NCBI RefSeq assembly: GCF_900163645.1 | Contig: NZ_FUKM01000003.1 | Coordinates: forward strand, 124,001 to 188,000 | Direction of reading: 5' to 3' | Origin: Halomonas citrativorans | GTDB taxonomy: Bacteria; Pseudomonadota; Gammaproteobacteria; Pseudomonadales; Halomonadaceae | DNA: 64,000 nucleotides | Part shown: positions 16,405-24,344 of the stretch, one piece after another | How the letters are laid out: every line of letters begins with the position of its first letter | Numbering within the stretch: position 1 is the first letter of the stretch | Notes under the pieces: model-generated | Seen by the model: the letters and a program-made list of their open reading frames with translations, nothing else | Database searches by the model: none | Told to the model about the DNA's origin: nothing | Made by a program: the position numbers and the translations under genes

Positions 16405-17172
16405 GTGCAACGTGATGAATTCGTACAGCAGCTTTGGCTTGACTATATTCATTCGCATCCCGACATCGGCGGTTTGCGTCTTTGGCCTCTCTCCTCCACG
16501 GCAGAATACTTAACGCTCGTAACGCTGAACCATGGCCCTTTTGCTGCTTCCGTTTTGAATAACCGATTAGCGCACATGGGGTATCGTCAGGTTGCCCATT
16601 ATGCGATGGCTGACAAGGGCCTTCTCATTCGCCTTCTCGCACCTGATGACCAAGGAAGTTGGCTAGTATTAGCTGAGCTACAGTTGGGGACGCTGTCAAA
16701 ACTGCCTCGTGAGGCGCTGGCTGCGCTGGTGAATCAATCACACCCACAGGACTGCAAGGGCCACAACTTGCTGTGTCGCGGGCGTCCGTGGCCCATGCCC
16801 TCCTGGTCGCTGTATCAGCAGCTTCTAAAGGCACACCCACTTGCTGCCTGGCTGGCGGTTATGGGCCCGCGCCTACACCATGCAGGCTTTGATTGTGCCG
16901 AGCTCGGCGATACGCTAACAGCGCTTAATGACCAGCTAGAAAAAACAGGCATGCCCGGTGAAAAAGAGCCGCAAAACGGCGTGTTTGCGCTTTCGACGCT
17001 TATTGAGCATCATTTTTATCCTGCCATGCCGCAACGCATCATCTTTAGTGATGGCGATGAGCATCGCCTCTGCCTAGGCGGTTTGGCGCTGACTCAAAAA
17101 CATATCGATGCGGGCCATGAACGCATCGCCGAAATACTCATTCCTGCCCATGCCCGCTGTGAGATTGTCTAA
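16405..17172 (+). CDS. DUF1338-like protein (possible 2-oxoacid dioxygenase relative)
   Basis: 255 residues from GTG 16405, which has GAGGA upstream. The opening QRDEFVQQLWLDYIHSHP and the blocks LNHGPFAASVLNNRLAHMGYR and VLAELQLGTLS resemble the short DUF1338 family, which includes the iron-dependent D-2-hydroxyglutarate synthase HglS (2-oxoadipate dioxygenase/decarboxylase). The histidine in LNHGPF and the glutamate in AELQLG are candidate iron ligands. A longer frame from TTG 16300 begins 2 bp after the grxA stop, so coupling to grxA is possible. Family call by eye; substrate unknown. Confidence 0.6.
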   Translation: MQRDEFVQQLWLDYIHSHPDIGGLRLWPLSSTAEYLTLVTLNHGPFAASVLNNRLAHMGYRQVAHYAMADKGLLIRLLAPDDQGSWLVLAELQLGTLSKLPREALAALVNQSHPQDCKGHNLLCRGRPWPMPSWSLYQQLLKAHPLAAWLAVMGPRLHHAGFDCAELGDTLTALNDQLEKTGMPGEKEPQNGVFALSTLIEHHFYPAMPQRIIFSDGDEHRLCLGGLALTQKHIDAGHERIAEILIPAHARCEIV

Positions 17173-17220
17173 GCAGCCCGCCAAGGCTGCTTATAACAAG
17201 TAACGTACTTACATTTGCGT

Positions 17221-17886
17221 TTACGCTTCCACAAACGTCATTTCGGGTACATGGTCAGGCACTATCAGCTTACCCGCCGTTTTTTCGATAATTTCATCGA
17301 TGCTGACCCTGGGCGCGCGCTCTTTAAGCACAAAGGCGCCGTCTTTAATTTCCAGGTAGGCCAAGTCAGTCAGAACGCGGTTAATACAACCAGCGCCCGT
17401 CAGCGGTAAAGTACACTGCTCAAGCAGCTTCGACTCGCCATGCTTGGAGGCGTGGGTCATCGTGCAAATAATATTTTCAGCGCCAGCCACCAAGTCCATG
17501 GCTCCCCCCATTCCTTTAATCAACTTGCCTGGCACCATCCATGACGCAATATTGCCATTCTGATCGACTTCAAACGCACCTAAAACGGTGAGATCCACAT
17601 GCCCACCGCGGATCATGGCAAAAGATTCTGCCGATGAAAAAATGGCAGCACCAGGCCGAGCGGTCACCGTCTCTTTACCAGCATTAATCATGTCAGCATC
17701 CAGCTCTTCCTCCGTAGGGAAACGCCCCATGCCCAATAAACCATTTTCTGACTGAAGCATCACATCAATGCCTTCAGGAATGTAGTTGGCAACCAGAGTG
17801 GGGATACCAATACCCAAATTTACGTAAAAGCCATCTTCCAGTTCACGCGCAACACGCTGCGCCATCTGTTCACGTGTTAAAGCCAT
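17221..17886 (-). CDS. scoB: 3-oxoacid CoA-transferase subunit B
   Basis: 221 residues. The catalytic glutamate lies in QSENGLLGMG (Glu47), the thioester-forming residue of family I CoA transferases; further family blocks are GIGIPTLVANY, FSSAESFAMIRGGH and GGAMDLVAGA. With subunit A it moves CoA from succinyl-CoA to acetoacetate (or a related 3-oxoacid), allowing ketone body and short-chain acid use. It lies 59 bp downstream of scoA and is probably cotranscribed. Confidence 0.94.
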   Translation of the reverse strand: MALTREQMAQRVARELEDGFYVNLGIGIPTLVANYIPEGIDVMLQSENGLLGMGRFPTEEELDADMINAGKETVTARPGAAIFSSAESFAMIRGGHVDLTVLGAFEVDQNGNIASWMVPGKLIKGMGGAMDLVAGAENIICTMTHASKHGESKLLEQCTLPLTGAGCINRVLTDLAYLEIKDGAFVLKERAPRVSIDEIIEKTAGKLIVPDHVPEMTFVEA

Positions 17887-17945
17887 GGTGGCAACCTCAT
17901 TATTCAGCGATTAAAAAAGTTGTTTAGCCGTTAGCGGTCAACGAT

Positions 17946-18644
17946 TTAGCCATGCACCGTGCGTTTTTCGATGCGTTTCTCAAACGAACCCTGAATAATC
18001 CGATCCACATAAATACCCGGGGTATGGATCTGGCTGGGTTCAAGCTCACCTGGCTCTACAATTTCTTCAACTTCCACCACTGTGATTTTTCCAGCGGTCG
18101 CCACCAAGGGATTAAAGTTTTGCGCTGTATGGCGGTACACAACATTGCCATAACGATCCGCTTTCCAGCCTTTTACTATTGCGAAGTCACCGACGATGGC
18201 TTCTTCCATGATGTAGTGGCGCCCGTTAAATTCGCGCACCTCCTTACCTTCACCAATGGGGGTACCGTAGCCTGTCGCGGTATAGAATGCTGGAATGCCT
18301 GCGCCACCCGCCCGCATTTTTTCAGCCAGCGTGCCTTGAGGGGTAAGCACAACCTCAATGTCATCGTTGAGCATCTGCTGCTCAAAGAGCGCGTTTTCGC
18401 CGACATAAGAGGCAAATATTTTGCGGATTTGACGATCTTCAAGCAGAACGCCCAAACCAAATCCATCAACGCCGCAATTATTAGAAGCAATCGTCAGGTT
18501 CTTAACACCTCGACGCTTTATTTCTGCTATCAGGTTTTCTGGAATTCCGCATAGGCCAAAGCCGCCAGCCAGTACAGTCATTCCGTCTTCGATACCTTCC
18601 ATCGCTTCGGCATAGGAAGCAACACGCTTATCAAATCCTGCCAT
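17946..18644 (-). CDS. scoA: 3-oxoacid CoA-transferase subunit A
   Basis: 232 residues beginning [20 protein letters not shown] with the glycine-rich [11 protein letters not shown] and [12 protein letters not shown] blocks, [22 protein letters not shown] and [17 protein letters not shown], all standard for the alpha subunit of SCOT/AtoD-type transferases. First gene of the scoAB pair. The 290-bp gap to the divergent acyltransferase should hold the promoter. No regulator is adjacent. Confidence 0.94.
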   Translation of the reverse strand: MAGFDKRVASYAEAMEGIEDGMTVLAGGFGLCGIPENLIAEIKRRGVKNLTIASNNCGVDGFGLGVLLEDRQIRKIFASYVGENALFEQQMLNDDIEVVLTPQGTLAEKMRAGGAGIPAFYTATGYGTPIGEGKEVREFNGRHYIMEEAIVGDFAIVKGWKADRYGNVVYRHTAQNFNPLVATAGKITVVEVEEIVEPGELEPSQIHTPGIYVDRIIQGSFEKRIEKRTVHG

Positions 18645-18934
18645 TATTATGCCTCGCCTAGTTGTCGGTGGTGCGTAAAATGCGCTTATCGGTACTGTCA
18701 GTGTTGTGTCTATTACTATATTTGGTTACCCAAGCCCAAAAAGTGATGCCTATCACGGGCTGCCTTAAGCTTAGCCATTAAAGAGCCGGAAGTGTCGCTG
18801 GATGGAAAATTACTTCTTGGAACGCGAGAAGATAACAACGATAAAATACGTGCTTTTTTACCATTGTACTGGGCAGCATAGCGTTGATCCATTAGCATTA
18901 AACGCATCGTTATACGTTTCATTGAAGGACGGAT

Positions 18935-19816
18935 ATGGCTATTTTAAAGGGCTTAGTCAGCATTGTGCTGTTCACGCTCACCACGCTTTTTTGGGGAATT
19001 CCCCTTATTGCGCTCACTTTTCTAAAAGTCGTTATCCCAGTGAAACGCTTTAGAACATGGGTACTTGACGGCTTATGCGCCGTGGCCCTTAACTGGGTCG
19101 GCGCTAATCTTTGGTGGATGAAGCGCTGGCTGAGACCAGATGTCACTTTTTCGATTCCTGAATCGTTGAGCCCACACCAATGGTGGCTGGTCATATCCAA
19201 TCACCGTAGCTGGACCGACATTTTTATTCTTTTCATGGCCTTGCACCGCCGTATCCCTATGCCGCGTTTTTTTCTAAAACGACAATTGATCTGGATCCCG
19301 ATTGTAGGTCTTGCCTTTTGGGCACTTGAATTTCCGTTTATGCGCCGCTTTAGCCGTGAACAGATCGCCAAGAACCCCACTCTTGCCACGATAGACCGTC
19401 AATCCACAGCATCCATGTGCCACCGGGCGCGGAGCGCGCCCATCGCCATATTTAATTTCATCGAAGGCACACGGTTTACCATAGCGAAGCGCGACGCACA
19501 GAAAAGCCCATATCAGCATTTGTTAAGGCCAAAAGCAGGGGGAATTTCGCAGGTACTTAGCCTGCTTGGCGATCAATTGGATGGTATTCTTGATGTAACG
19601 ATCAGTTACGCTAACCCGTCGCCAACGTTTTGGGGTTTTTTATGCGGTCAGGAAGCGCCTATTACACTACAGGCACGAACATTGCCCATTCCCCAGTGGA
19701 TGCACGAATCCGACTACCACGAAGAAAAGCAGCATAAGGAACGCTTCCACGCATGGACCAATTCACTCTGGCAGGAAAAAGATGCCTTGTTGGACAGCCA
19801 ATCCGATCACGCCTAA
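18935..19816 (+). CDS. PlsC/YihG-type lysophospholipid acyltransferase
   Basis: 293 residues with an N-terminal hydrophobic anchor (about 5-35), the acyltransferase HX4D motif NHRSWTD (His90, Asp95) and the substrate motif FIEGTRFT (EGTR at 177-180). The layout and length match the YihG branch of 1-acylglycerol-3-phosphate acyltransferases, which make phosphatidic acid or remodel acyl chains at the inner membrane. Its 3' end overlaps the next gene by 64 bp in a different frame. Confidence 0.9.
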   Translation: MAILKGLVSIVLFTLTTLFWGIPLIALTFLKVVIPVKRFRTWVLDGLCAVALNWVGANLWWMKRWLRPDVTFSIPESLSPHQWWLVISNHRSWTDIFILFMALHRRIPMPRFFLKRQLIWIPIVGLAFWALEFPFMRRFSREQIAKNPTLATIDRQSTASMCHRARSAPIAIFNFIEGTRFTIAKRDAQKSPYQHLLRPKAGGISQVLSLLGDQLDGILDVTISYANPSPTFWGFLCGQEAPITLQARTLPIPQWMHESDYHEEKQHKERFHAWTNSLWQEKDALLDSQSDHA

Positions 19817-20736
19817 CTGTCTGGCTTGGTGCCTGCTTGCTAATTAGCTTATTAACAGGTTGTGCGGGTTCGTCGGCCTCTTCCTCCCAACGCGATGCCG
19901 TACCCATCCATAGTGCGAGCCAAATCAGTGGCAACTGGGTGGCCGTTCAACGTGGGGATACGCTGGGGAAACTGGCTAACCGCGCTAACGTACCTCTTGA
20001 ACGTCTGGAACGTTTTAACCCAGGCGTCAATGCGCGTCGTCTCGCGGTCGGCCAGCGCTTGATGATACCTACTCAACAAGAGCGTGCTCCTTCCGGCGGC
20101 CCTTACCGTTATCAAATCCGGCCTGGCGATACGTACTCCAACATAGCACGACACTTTGGCACGACCAGTGGACGTATTCAGAGCGCCAACCCCGGCACTT
20201 CGCCCACCGCGTTAAGGATAGGCCAAATCATAAGCGTTCCTTTAAGCAACAGCGGTACGCGTAGCCCAGCGCCCACCAGCAACGCCTCGCCCAGCAATCG
20301 GCCATCGCCCTCTAGCAGCACCCCGGCTGCGGCGCCTACCGCTCCTACTTCATTACCCGCATCCGCGCGCCGCTGGCCTTGGCCACTGGAAGACTACCGC
20401 ATTGTTAGACGTTTTGGCGCAGACAGCCGAGGAGCATTGCAACCCATGCTGCTTGCGACCCAAGCCGGTGCGCGTGCTCAGGCCGTAGCCCCCGGCGAGG
20501 TACGCTTTGCAAACGGTATGCGCCAGCTAGGTGAAGTCGTGATTGTGCACCACGCTGATAATCTGCAAACGGTATATGCACTGTGTGAACGCACGCTGGT
20601 CTCGGTCGGACAGCACGTCAAAGCAGGTGATGAGCTGTGTGAAGTAGGTCAAAGTAATACCACTCAACGTTACGATCTGTTGTTTGATTTACGTCAGGGA
20701 GGCAAGCCGATCGACCCCGGCAAGGTACTGCGTTAA
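19753..20736 (+). CDS. Lipoprotein with two LysM domains and a degenerate LytM (M23) domain, NlpD/EnvC-like
   Basis: 327 residues. A signal with lipobox LLTGC makes Cys37 the lipidated residue. Two LysM repeats (about 63-106, VQRGDTLGKLANRANVP; about 118-162, IRPGDTYSNIARHFG) bind peptidoglycan, followed by a Ser/Pro/Thr linker and a LytM domain from about 215. The zinc ligands are lost: the canonical HLHFE end reads DLLFD and the first HxxxD is absent. Such dLytM proteins (NlpD, EnvC) activate amidases during septum splitting. Only one start exists in frame, inside the acyltransferase gene, so the 64-bp overlap is genuine. Confidence 0.85.
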   Translation: MDQFTLAGKRCLVGQPIRSRLTVWLGACLLISLLTGCAGSSASSSQRDAVPIHSASQISGNWVAVQRGDTLGKLANRANVPLERLERFNPGVNARRLAVGQRLMIPTQQERAPSGGPYRYQIRPGDTYSNIARHFGTTSGRIQSANPGTSPTALRIGQIISVPLSNSGTRSPAPTSNASPSNRPSPSSSTPAAAPTAPTSLPASARRWPWPLEDYRIVRRFGADSRGALQPMLLATQAGARAQAVAPGEVRFANGMRQLGEVVIVHHADNLQTVYALCERTLVSVGQHVKAGDELCEVGQSNTTQRYDLLFDLRQGGKPIDPGKVLR

Positions 20737-20770
20737 CACAGTGCTTAGTTAACACGTTTGCTAAACGAAC

Positions 20771-20800
20771 AAAGCCCCTTATCAAAAGGGGCTTTGTTTT
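20771..20800. terminator. Terminator between the LysM lipoprotein gene and gcvT
   Basis: AAAGCCCC (20771-20778) pairs with GGGGCTTT (20788-20795), then GTTTT. The AAA flank makes it usable from both convergent sides. Confidence 0.88.
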
Positions 20801-20824
20801 CTATAACGACTCTTTACTGTTGAC

Positions 20825-21937
20825 TTAACCGCGATAATAGCTGGGCTTAACAAAGGGCATAGGCGTGACAGTCATCGGCAGTTGCTTCCCACGCACATCA
20901 GCAAACAGGTTGCTTGCTGGCGCTTCCCAATCACGGCTGACATACCCTATGGCGACAGGATGCCCAACGCTTGGCCCAAACGTGCCTGACGTTACGACTC
21001 CAACCTCGTTGCCTGACGCATCCCGCAACACAGCACCTTCTCGAATAGGTGCCCTACCTTCTGCCCGCAACCCTACACGCTTGCGTAAATGATCCTTGGC
21101 ATCGATTTGATGAAGAATGACATCCGCCCCAGGAAAACCTGCCGAACGCTCCCCCCCATGACGACGGGGCTTGCCAATTGCCCAAATCAATCCGGCTTCC
21201 ACTGGCGTTGTAGTGGCATCCATATCATGTCCATAGAGACATAGCCCGGCCTCCAGGCGCAACGAATCGCGAGCGCCTAGTCCAATCGCCTCAACTTCCG
21301 GCTCTGCCAGCAGACGCTTGGCAAACGCTTCACAGGCATCGGCTGCCACGGAAATTTCAAACCCATCTTCGCCGGTATAGCCACTACGGCTCACCCATAC
21401 CTCATGCCCATCAATGGTAAAACGTTGATGCTGCATGAACACCAGTTCACATGCCGCTGGGCAAAGGCGCTGCATAACAGCATGTGCCTGGGGGCCCTGC
21501 AGAGCAAGCAAGCCGCGGTCTAACAACTCAATTTTGTGGGTGGCGCCCAAATTTGCCTGCAAATGCGCCAAATCCTGGTCTTTACAAGCAGCATTAACCA
21601 CCAGATAGAAGTGGTCGCCACCATTAACGACCATTAAGTCATCAATAATTCCGCCTTCAGCATTGGTAAACAGACCATAGCGCTGCTCACCTTTTGGGAG
21701 CCCCACTAAATCCGCTGGAATAAGTGCTTCCAGAGCCTTGGCGGTATCTTCCCCTGATACAAGAATCTGTCCCATATGAGAAACGTCAAATAGGCCACAC
21801 TGTTGCCGGGTGTGCTCATGCTCTTTTTTTACCCCCAGTGGATACTGCACCGGCATATCATATCCAGCAAAGGGCACCATTTTTGCCCCGAGCTCAAGGT
21901 GCAGTGCGTGAAGTGGCGTATGCTTTAGATCGTTCAT
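20825..21937 (-). CDS. gcvT: Aminomethyltransferase (glycine cleavage T protein)
   Basis: 370 residues, full length. T protein takes the aminomethyl group from lipoyl-H protein, releases ammonia and forms 5,10-methylene-tetrahydrofolate. Recognisable blocks: MVPFAGYDMPVQYPLGVKKEH, CGLFDVSHMGQ, GIIDDLMV with the catalytic aspartate region, SRSGYTGEDGFEI and GLGARDSLRLEAGLCLYG. It is transcribed away from gcvH and gcvP and lies behind an AGCS symporter, so the cleavage genes are split into two units. Confidence 0.96.
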   Translation of the reverse strand: MNDLKHTPLHALHLELGAKMVPFAGYDMPVQYPLGVKKEHEHTRQQCGLFDVSHMGQILVSGEDTAKALEALIPADLVGLPKGEQRYGLFTNAEGGIIDDLMVVNGGDHFYLVVNAACKDQDLAHLQANLGATHKIELLDRGLLALQGPQAHAVMQRLCPAACELVFMQHQRFTIDGHEVWVSRSGYTGEDGFEISVAADACEAFAKRLLAEPEVEAIGLGARDSLRLEAGLCLYGHDMDATTTPVEAGLIWAIGKPRRHGGERSAGFPGADVILHQIDAKDHLRKRVGLRAEGRAPIREGAVLRDASGNEVGVVTSGTFGPSVGHPVAIGYVSRDWEAPASNLFADVRGKQLPMTVTPMPFVKPSYYRG

Positions 21938-21954
21938 GATAGTTCCTTGGTAAA

Positions 21955-21989
21955 AACGAACAACGGGGAGCTATTGCCATAGCTCCCCG
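21955..21989 (-). terminator. Terminator between the AGCS symporter and gcvT
   Basis: CGGGGAGCTAT (21964-21974) pairs perfectly with ATAGCTCCCCG (21979-21989); on the minus strand TTGTTCGTTTTT follows. gcvT therefore likely depends on readthrough or its own short promoter. Confidence 0.85.
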
Positions 21990-22020
21990 ATTCGATTACT
22001 GCTTAAGCGGCAAATATCGC

Positions 22021-23442
22021 TTACTTGTCATGGTCTAGTTCTTCACCGGCTAAAATTTCCTTGCCCGCAAAGTAGTCCTTGGTCAGCTTGAAAACCACCG
22101 GGGAAAGCAGCGCCAGCGCAATCAGGTTGGGAATGGCCATCATGGCATTAAAGGTGTCGGCCATGAGCCAGATAAAGCCGAGTTGCGCAATAGCGCCAAG
22201 TGGAATAGCTAATACGAACAGAACGCGATAGAGCATGATGGAGCGCGTTCCAAACAGGAACTGGAAACATTTTTCGCCATAAAACGACCAGCCTAGAATA
22301 GTCGTGAAGGCAAAAATAGCCAGCGCGATAGCCACAATGGGATTACCGAATCCAGGCAGTGCTTGGTCAAAGGAGAGCGCGGTAAGCGATGCGCCTTCTT
22401 CACCCGTTTGCCATACCGTAGAGGTCAGGATCACCAGCGCCGTAATAGTACAAACGATGATGGTATCAATGAAGGTGCCCAGCATGGCAATAAGCCCTTG
22501 GCGAACCGGGTTTTTAGTTCTGGCCGCGGCATGAGCAATAGGCGCACTACCTAAACCTGCCTCATTGGAGAAAATACCCCGCGCCACACCGAAACGAATA
22601 GCGGCCATCACAGCGGCACCCGCAAAACCACCCGCCGCCGCCATGGGATTAAAGGCGTAGTAGAAGATCAGACCAAAGGCCTCGCCGATTTGCCCTGCGT
22701 TAACAATCAGCACCAGCACACCGGCAATCACATAAGCAATCCCCATGATCGGTACCAGCTTCCCAGCAACTTTCGCAATCCGCTTGATGCCGCCTAGAAT
22801 TACCGCGCCGGCCAATACCATGATGATAACACCGGTTAGCCAATGCGGTATGCCAAAGGTGACGTCCATCGCATCTGCGACCGAGTTAGACTGCACCGTA
22901 TTACCAATACCAAAGGCTGCGACAGCACCAAAAAACGAGAACAGAGCGCCAAGCCAAAGCCACTTTTTACCCAGCCCGTTTTTAATATAAAACATGGGGC
23001 CGCCTACGTGGTGGCCGGTATTATCTGTTTCACGATAGCGTACAGCCAATACCGCTTCGGCAAATTTTGTTGCCATTCCTACCAGCGCTGTAATCCACAT
23101 CCAAAACACAGCACCTGGGCCGCCTAATGCAATTGCGGTGGCCACACCGGCAATATTGCCCGTACCGATGGTGGCTGAAAGCGCCGTCATCAGGGCATTA
23201 AAGGGGGAAATTTCGCCGTCTTCATCGGACTTGTCGACGCCAGCCTTAGCGACGGAGTCCTTGTGGGCAGGTTTAGGCTCACGCCCCTGCCAAAGTAGCT
23301 TGAACCCCATGCCCAACTTTCTGATGGGCATTAATTTCAAACCAATTTGCAGGTAGATCCCCACACCCAGTAGCAAAATCAACATCAATGGCCCCCATAC
23401 GACGCCATTGATTGCCCCAAAAAGGCTATTTAACGTTTCCAC
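22021..23442 (-). CDS. Alanine/glycine:cation symporter (AGCS family)
   Basis: 473 residues, around ten or eleven membrane helices. AGCS signatures are clear: ATIGTGNIAGVATAIALGGPGAVFW, FAEAVLAVRYRETD, GGPMFYIKNGLG and FSNEAGLGSAPIAHAAA. It imports alanine or glycine with sodium. Position between the two glycine-cleavage units makes glycine the likely substrate (inference). The start is GTG 23442 with AAGGAG six bases upstream. A strong terminator separates it from gcvT. Confidence 0.94.
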   Translation of the reverse strand: METLNSLFGAINGVVWGPLMLILLLGVGIYLQIGLKLMPIRKLGMGFKLLWQGREPKPAHKDSVAKAGVDKSDEDGEISPFNALMTALSATIGTGNIAGVATAIALGGPGAVFWMWITALVGMATKFAEAVLAVRYRETDNTGHHVGGPMFYIKNGLGKKWLWLGALFSFFGAVAAFGIGNTVQSNSVADAMDVTFGIPHWLTGVIIMVLAGAVILGGIKRIAKVAGKLVPIMGIAYVIAGVLVLIVNAGQIGEAFGLIFYYAFNPMAAAGGFAGAAVMAAIRFGVARGIFSNEAGLGSAPIAHAAARTKNPVRQGLIAMLGTFIDTIIVCTITALVILTSTVWQTGEEGASLTALSFDQALPGFGNPIVAIALAIFAFTTILGWSFYGEKCFQFLFGTRSIMLYRVLFVLAIPLGAIAQLGFIWLMADTFNAMMAIPNLIALALLSPVVFKLTKDYFAGKEILAGEELDHDK

Positions 23443-23874
23443 ACGCTTCTCCTTACCCTATTAGTTCAATTTTTATAGATGTCTGGCCGTCAGAAAACGG
23501 GCATTCACGATTATTTTGTTTAGCTAATATAGCGATGTCATGGGCACGCCCCATCGTTGATAGCATGATAGAGGCAATTATTAACATGCTCAGGTGAACC
23601 ACCTGTATGTTTTACACCATTAACCCTGTTCGCTTCTATGCTCAGGCCCTTCTAAATAGTAAATGCCTTCGTACCTCCCCGCCCGATAGGCACACTGAGT
23701 CATAAAATCTCCCTCGCCGAGCATTTTTTAGCTTACAGGAAACTTGTTTCCGATCAGAAACACGTTAACATGCTTAAAAATTCGCTTATTGGCTGGCACG
23801 CTGGTAGTCGCCAAGACTTCCGACAAGCGCTAGTATTAGCCTGTCCAGTCAATTGTTTCATAAAGGGAATCATC
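23443..23874. promoter_or_regulatory. Divergent control region between the AGCS symporter and gcvH
   Basis: 432 bp with no gene. No glycine-riboswitch core could be recognised on either strand. Inverted repeats stand out: CAGGTG-AAC-CACCTG at about 23592-23606, and GGAAAC-TT-GTTTCC at 23738-23751, whose right arm also pairs with GAAAC at 23757-23761 (GTTTC-N6-GAAAC). The overlapping pair lies about 115 bp before gcvH and is a candidate operator for a glycine-responsive regulator. Confidence 0.4.
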
Positions 23875-24264
23875 ATGAGCAACCTTCCTGCAAATCTGCG
23901 TTACGCGAAAAGCCACGAATGGGTACTTGATCATCAAGACGGCACCGTCAGCGTAGGGATTAGTGACCACGCCCAAGAAGCGCTTGGCGATGTGGTATTT
24001 GTTGAACTACCCGAAGTGGGCCAAACGCTTACCCAGGGCAAAGAGTTCGGCGTTATTGAATCAGTAAAAGCGGCTTCCGATCTCTACGCCCCGGTAAGCG
24101 GGGAAGTTATCGAAATTAATGACGCGCTTGAAGACTCACCCGAAACGGTGAACGACGCACCCTATGAAGACGGCTGGCTGATGAAGGTACGCCTGACCGA
24201 CCAGAATCTGGACGGTTTACTGGATGCTGATGCTTACCAGGCCACATTAAGCACTGACGATTAA
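23875..24264 (+). CDS. gcvH: Glycine cleavage system H protein
   Basis: 129 residues from ATG 23875 (AAAGGGA upstream), identical in length to E. coli GcvH; the frame is open 35 codons further up but that part is not conserved. Lys65 in [10 protein letters not shown] is the lipoylation site, and [25 protein letters not shown] and [10 protein letters not shown] are the family blocks. The lipoyl arm shuttles the aminomethyl group between GcvP, GcvT and lipoamide dehydrogenase. Confidence 0.97.
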   Translation: MSNLPANLRYAKSHEWVLDHQDGTVSVGISDHAQEALGDVVFVELPEVGQTLTQGKEFGVIESVKAASDLYAPVSGEVIEINDALEDSPETVNDAPYEDGWLMKVRLTDQNLDGLLDADAYQATLSTDD

Positions 24265-24270
24265 TACCGC

Positions 24271-24300
24271 AAAGCCTGCCCTTTACGGCAGGCTTTGTAT
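24271..24300 (+). terminator. Intrinsic terminator between gcvH and gcvP
   Basis: AAAGCCTGCC, loop CTTTAC, GGCAGGCTTT, then GTATTTT: a 10-bp perfect stem inside what is otherwise a gcvHP operon, so it probably acts as a partial terminator setting a higher yield of H than of P protein. Confidence 0.8.
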
Positions 24301-24344
24301 TTTATGCCTCTACCACGCTTCTCTTTCTCGCTCGGAATCTTCCC

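Noticed and set aside
23443..23874. Glycine riboswitch expected before gcvH
   Set aside because: No tandem aptamer core could be recognised on either strand. A covariance-model search would be decisive.
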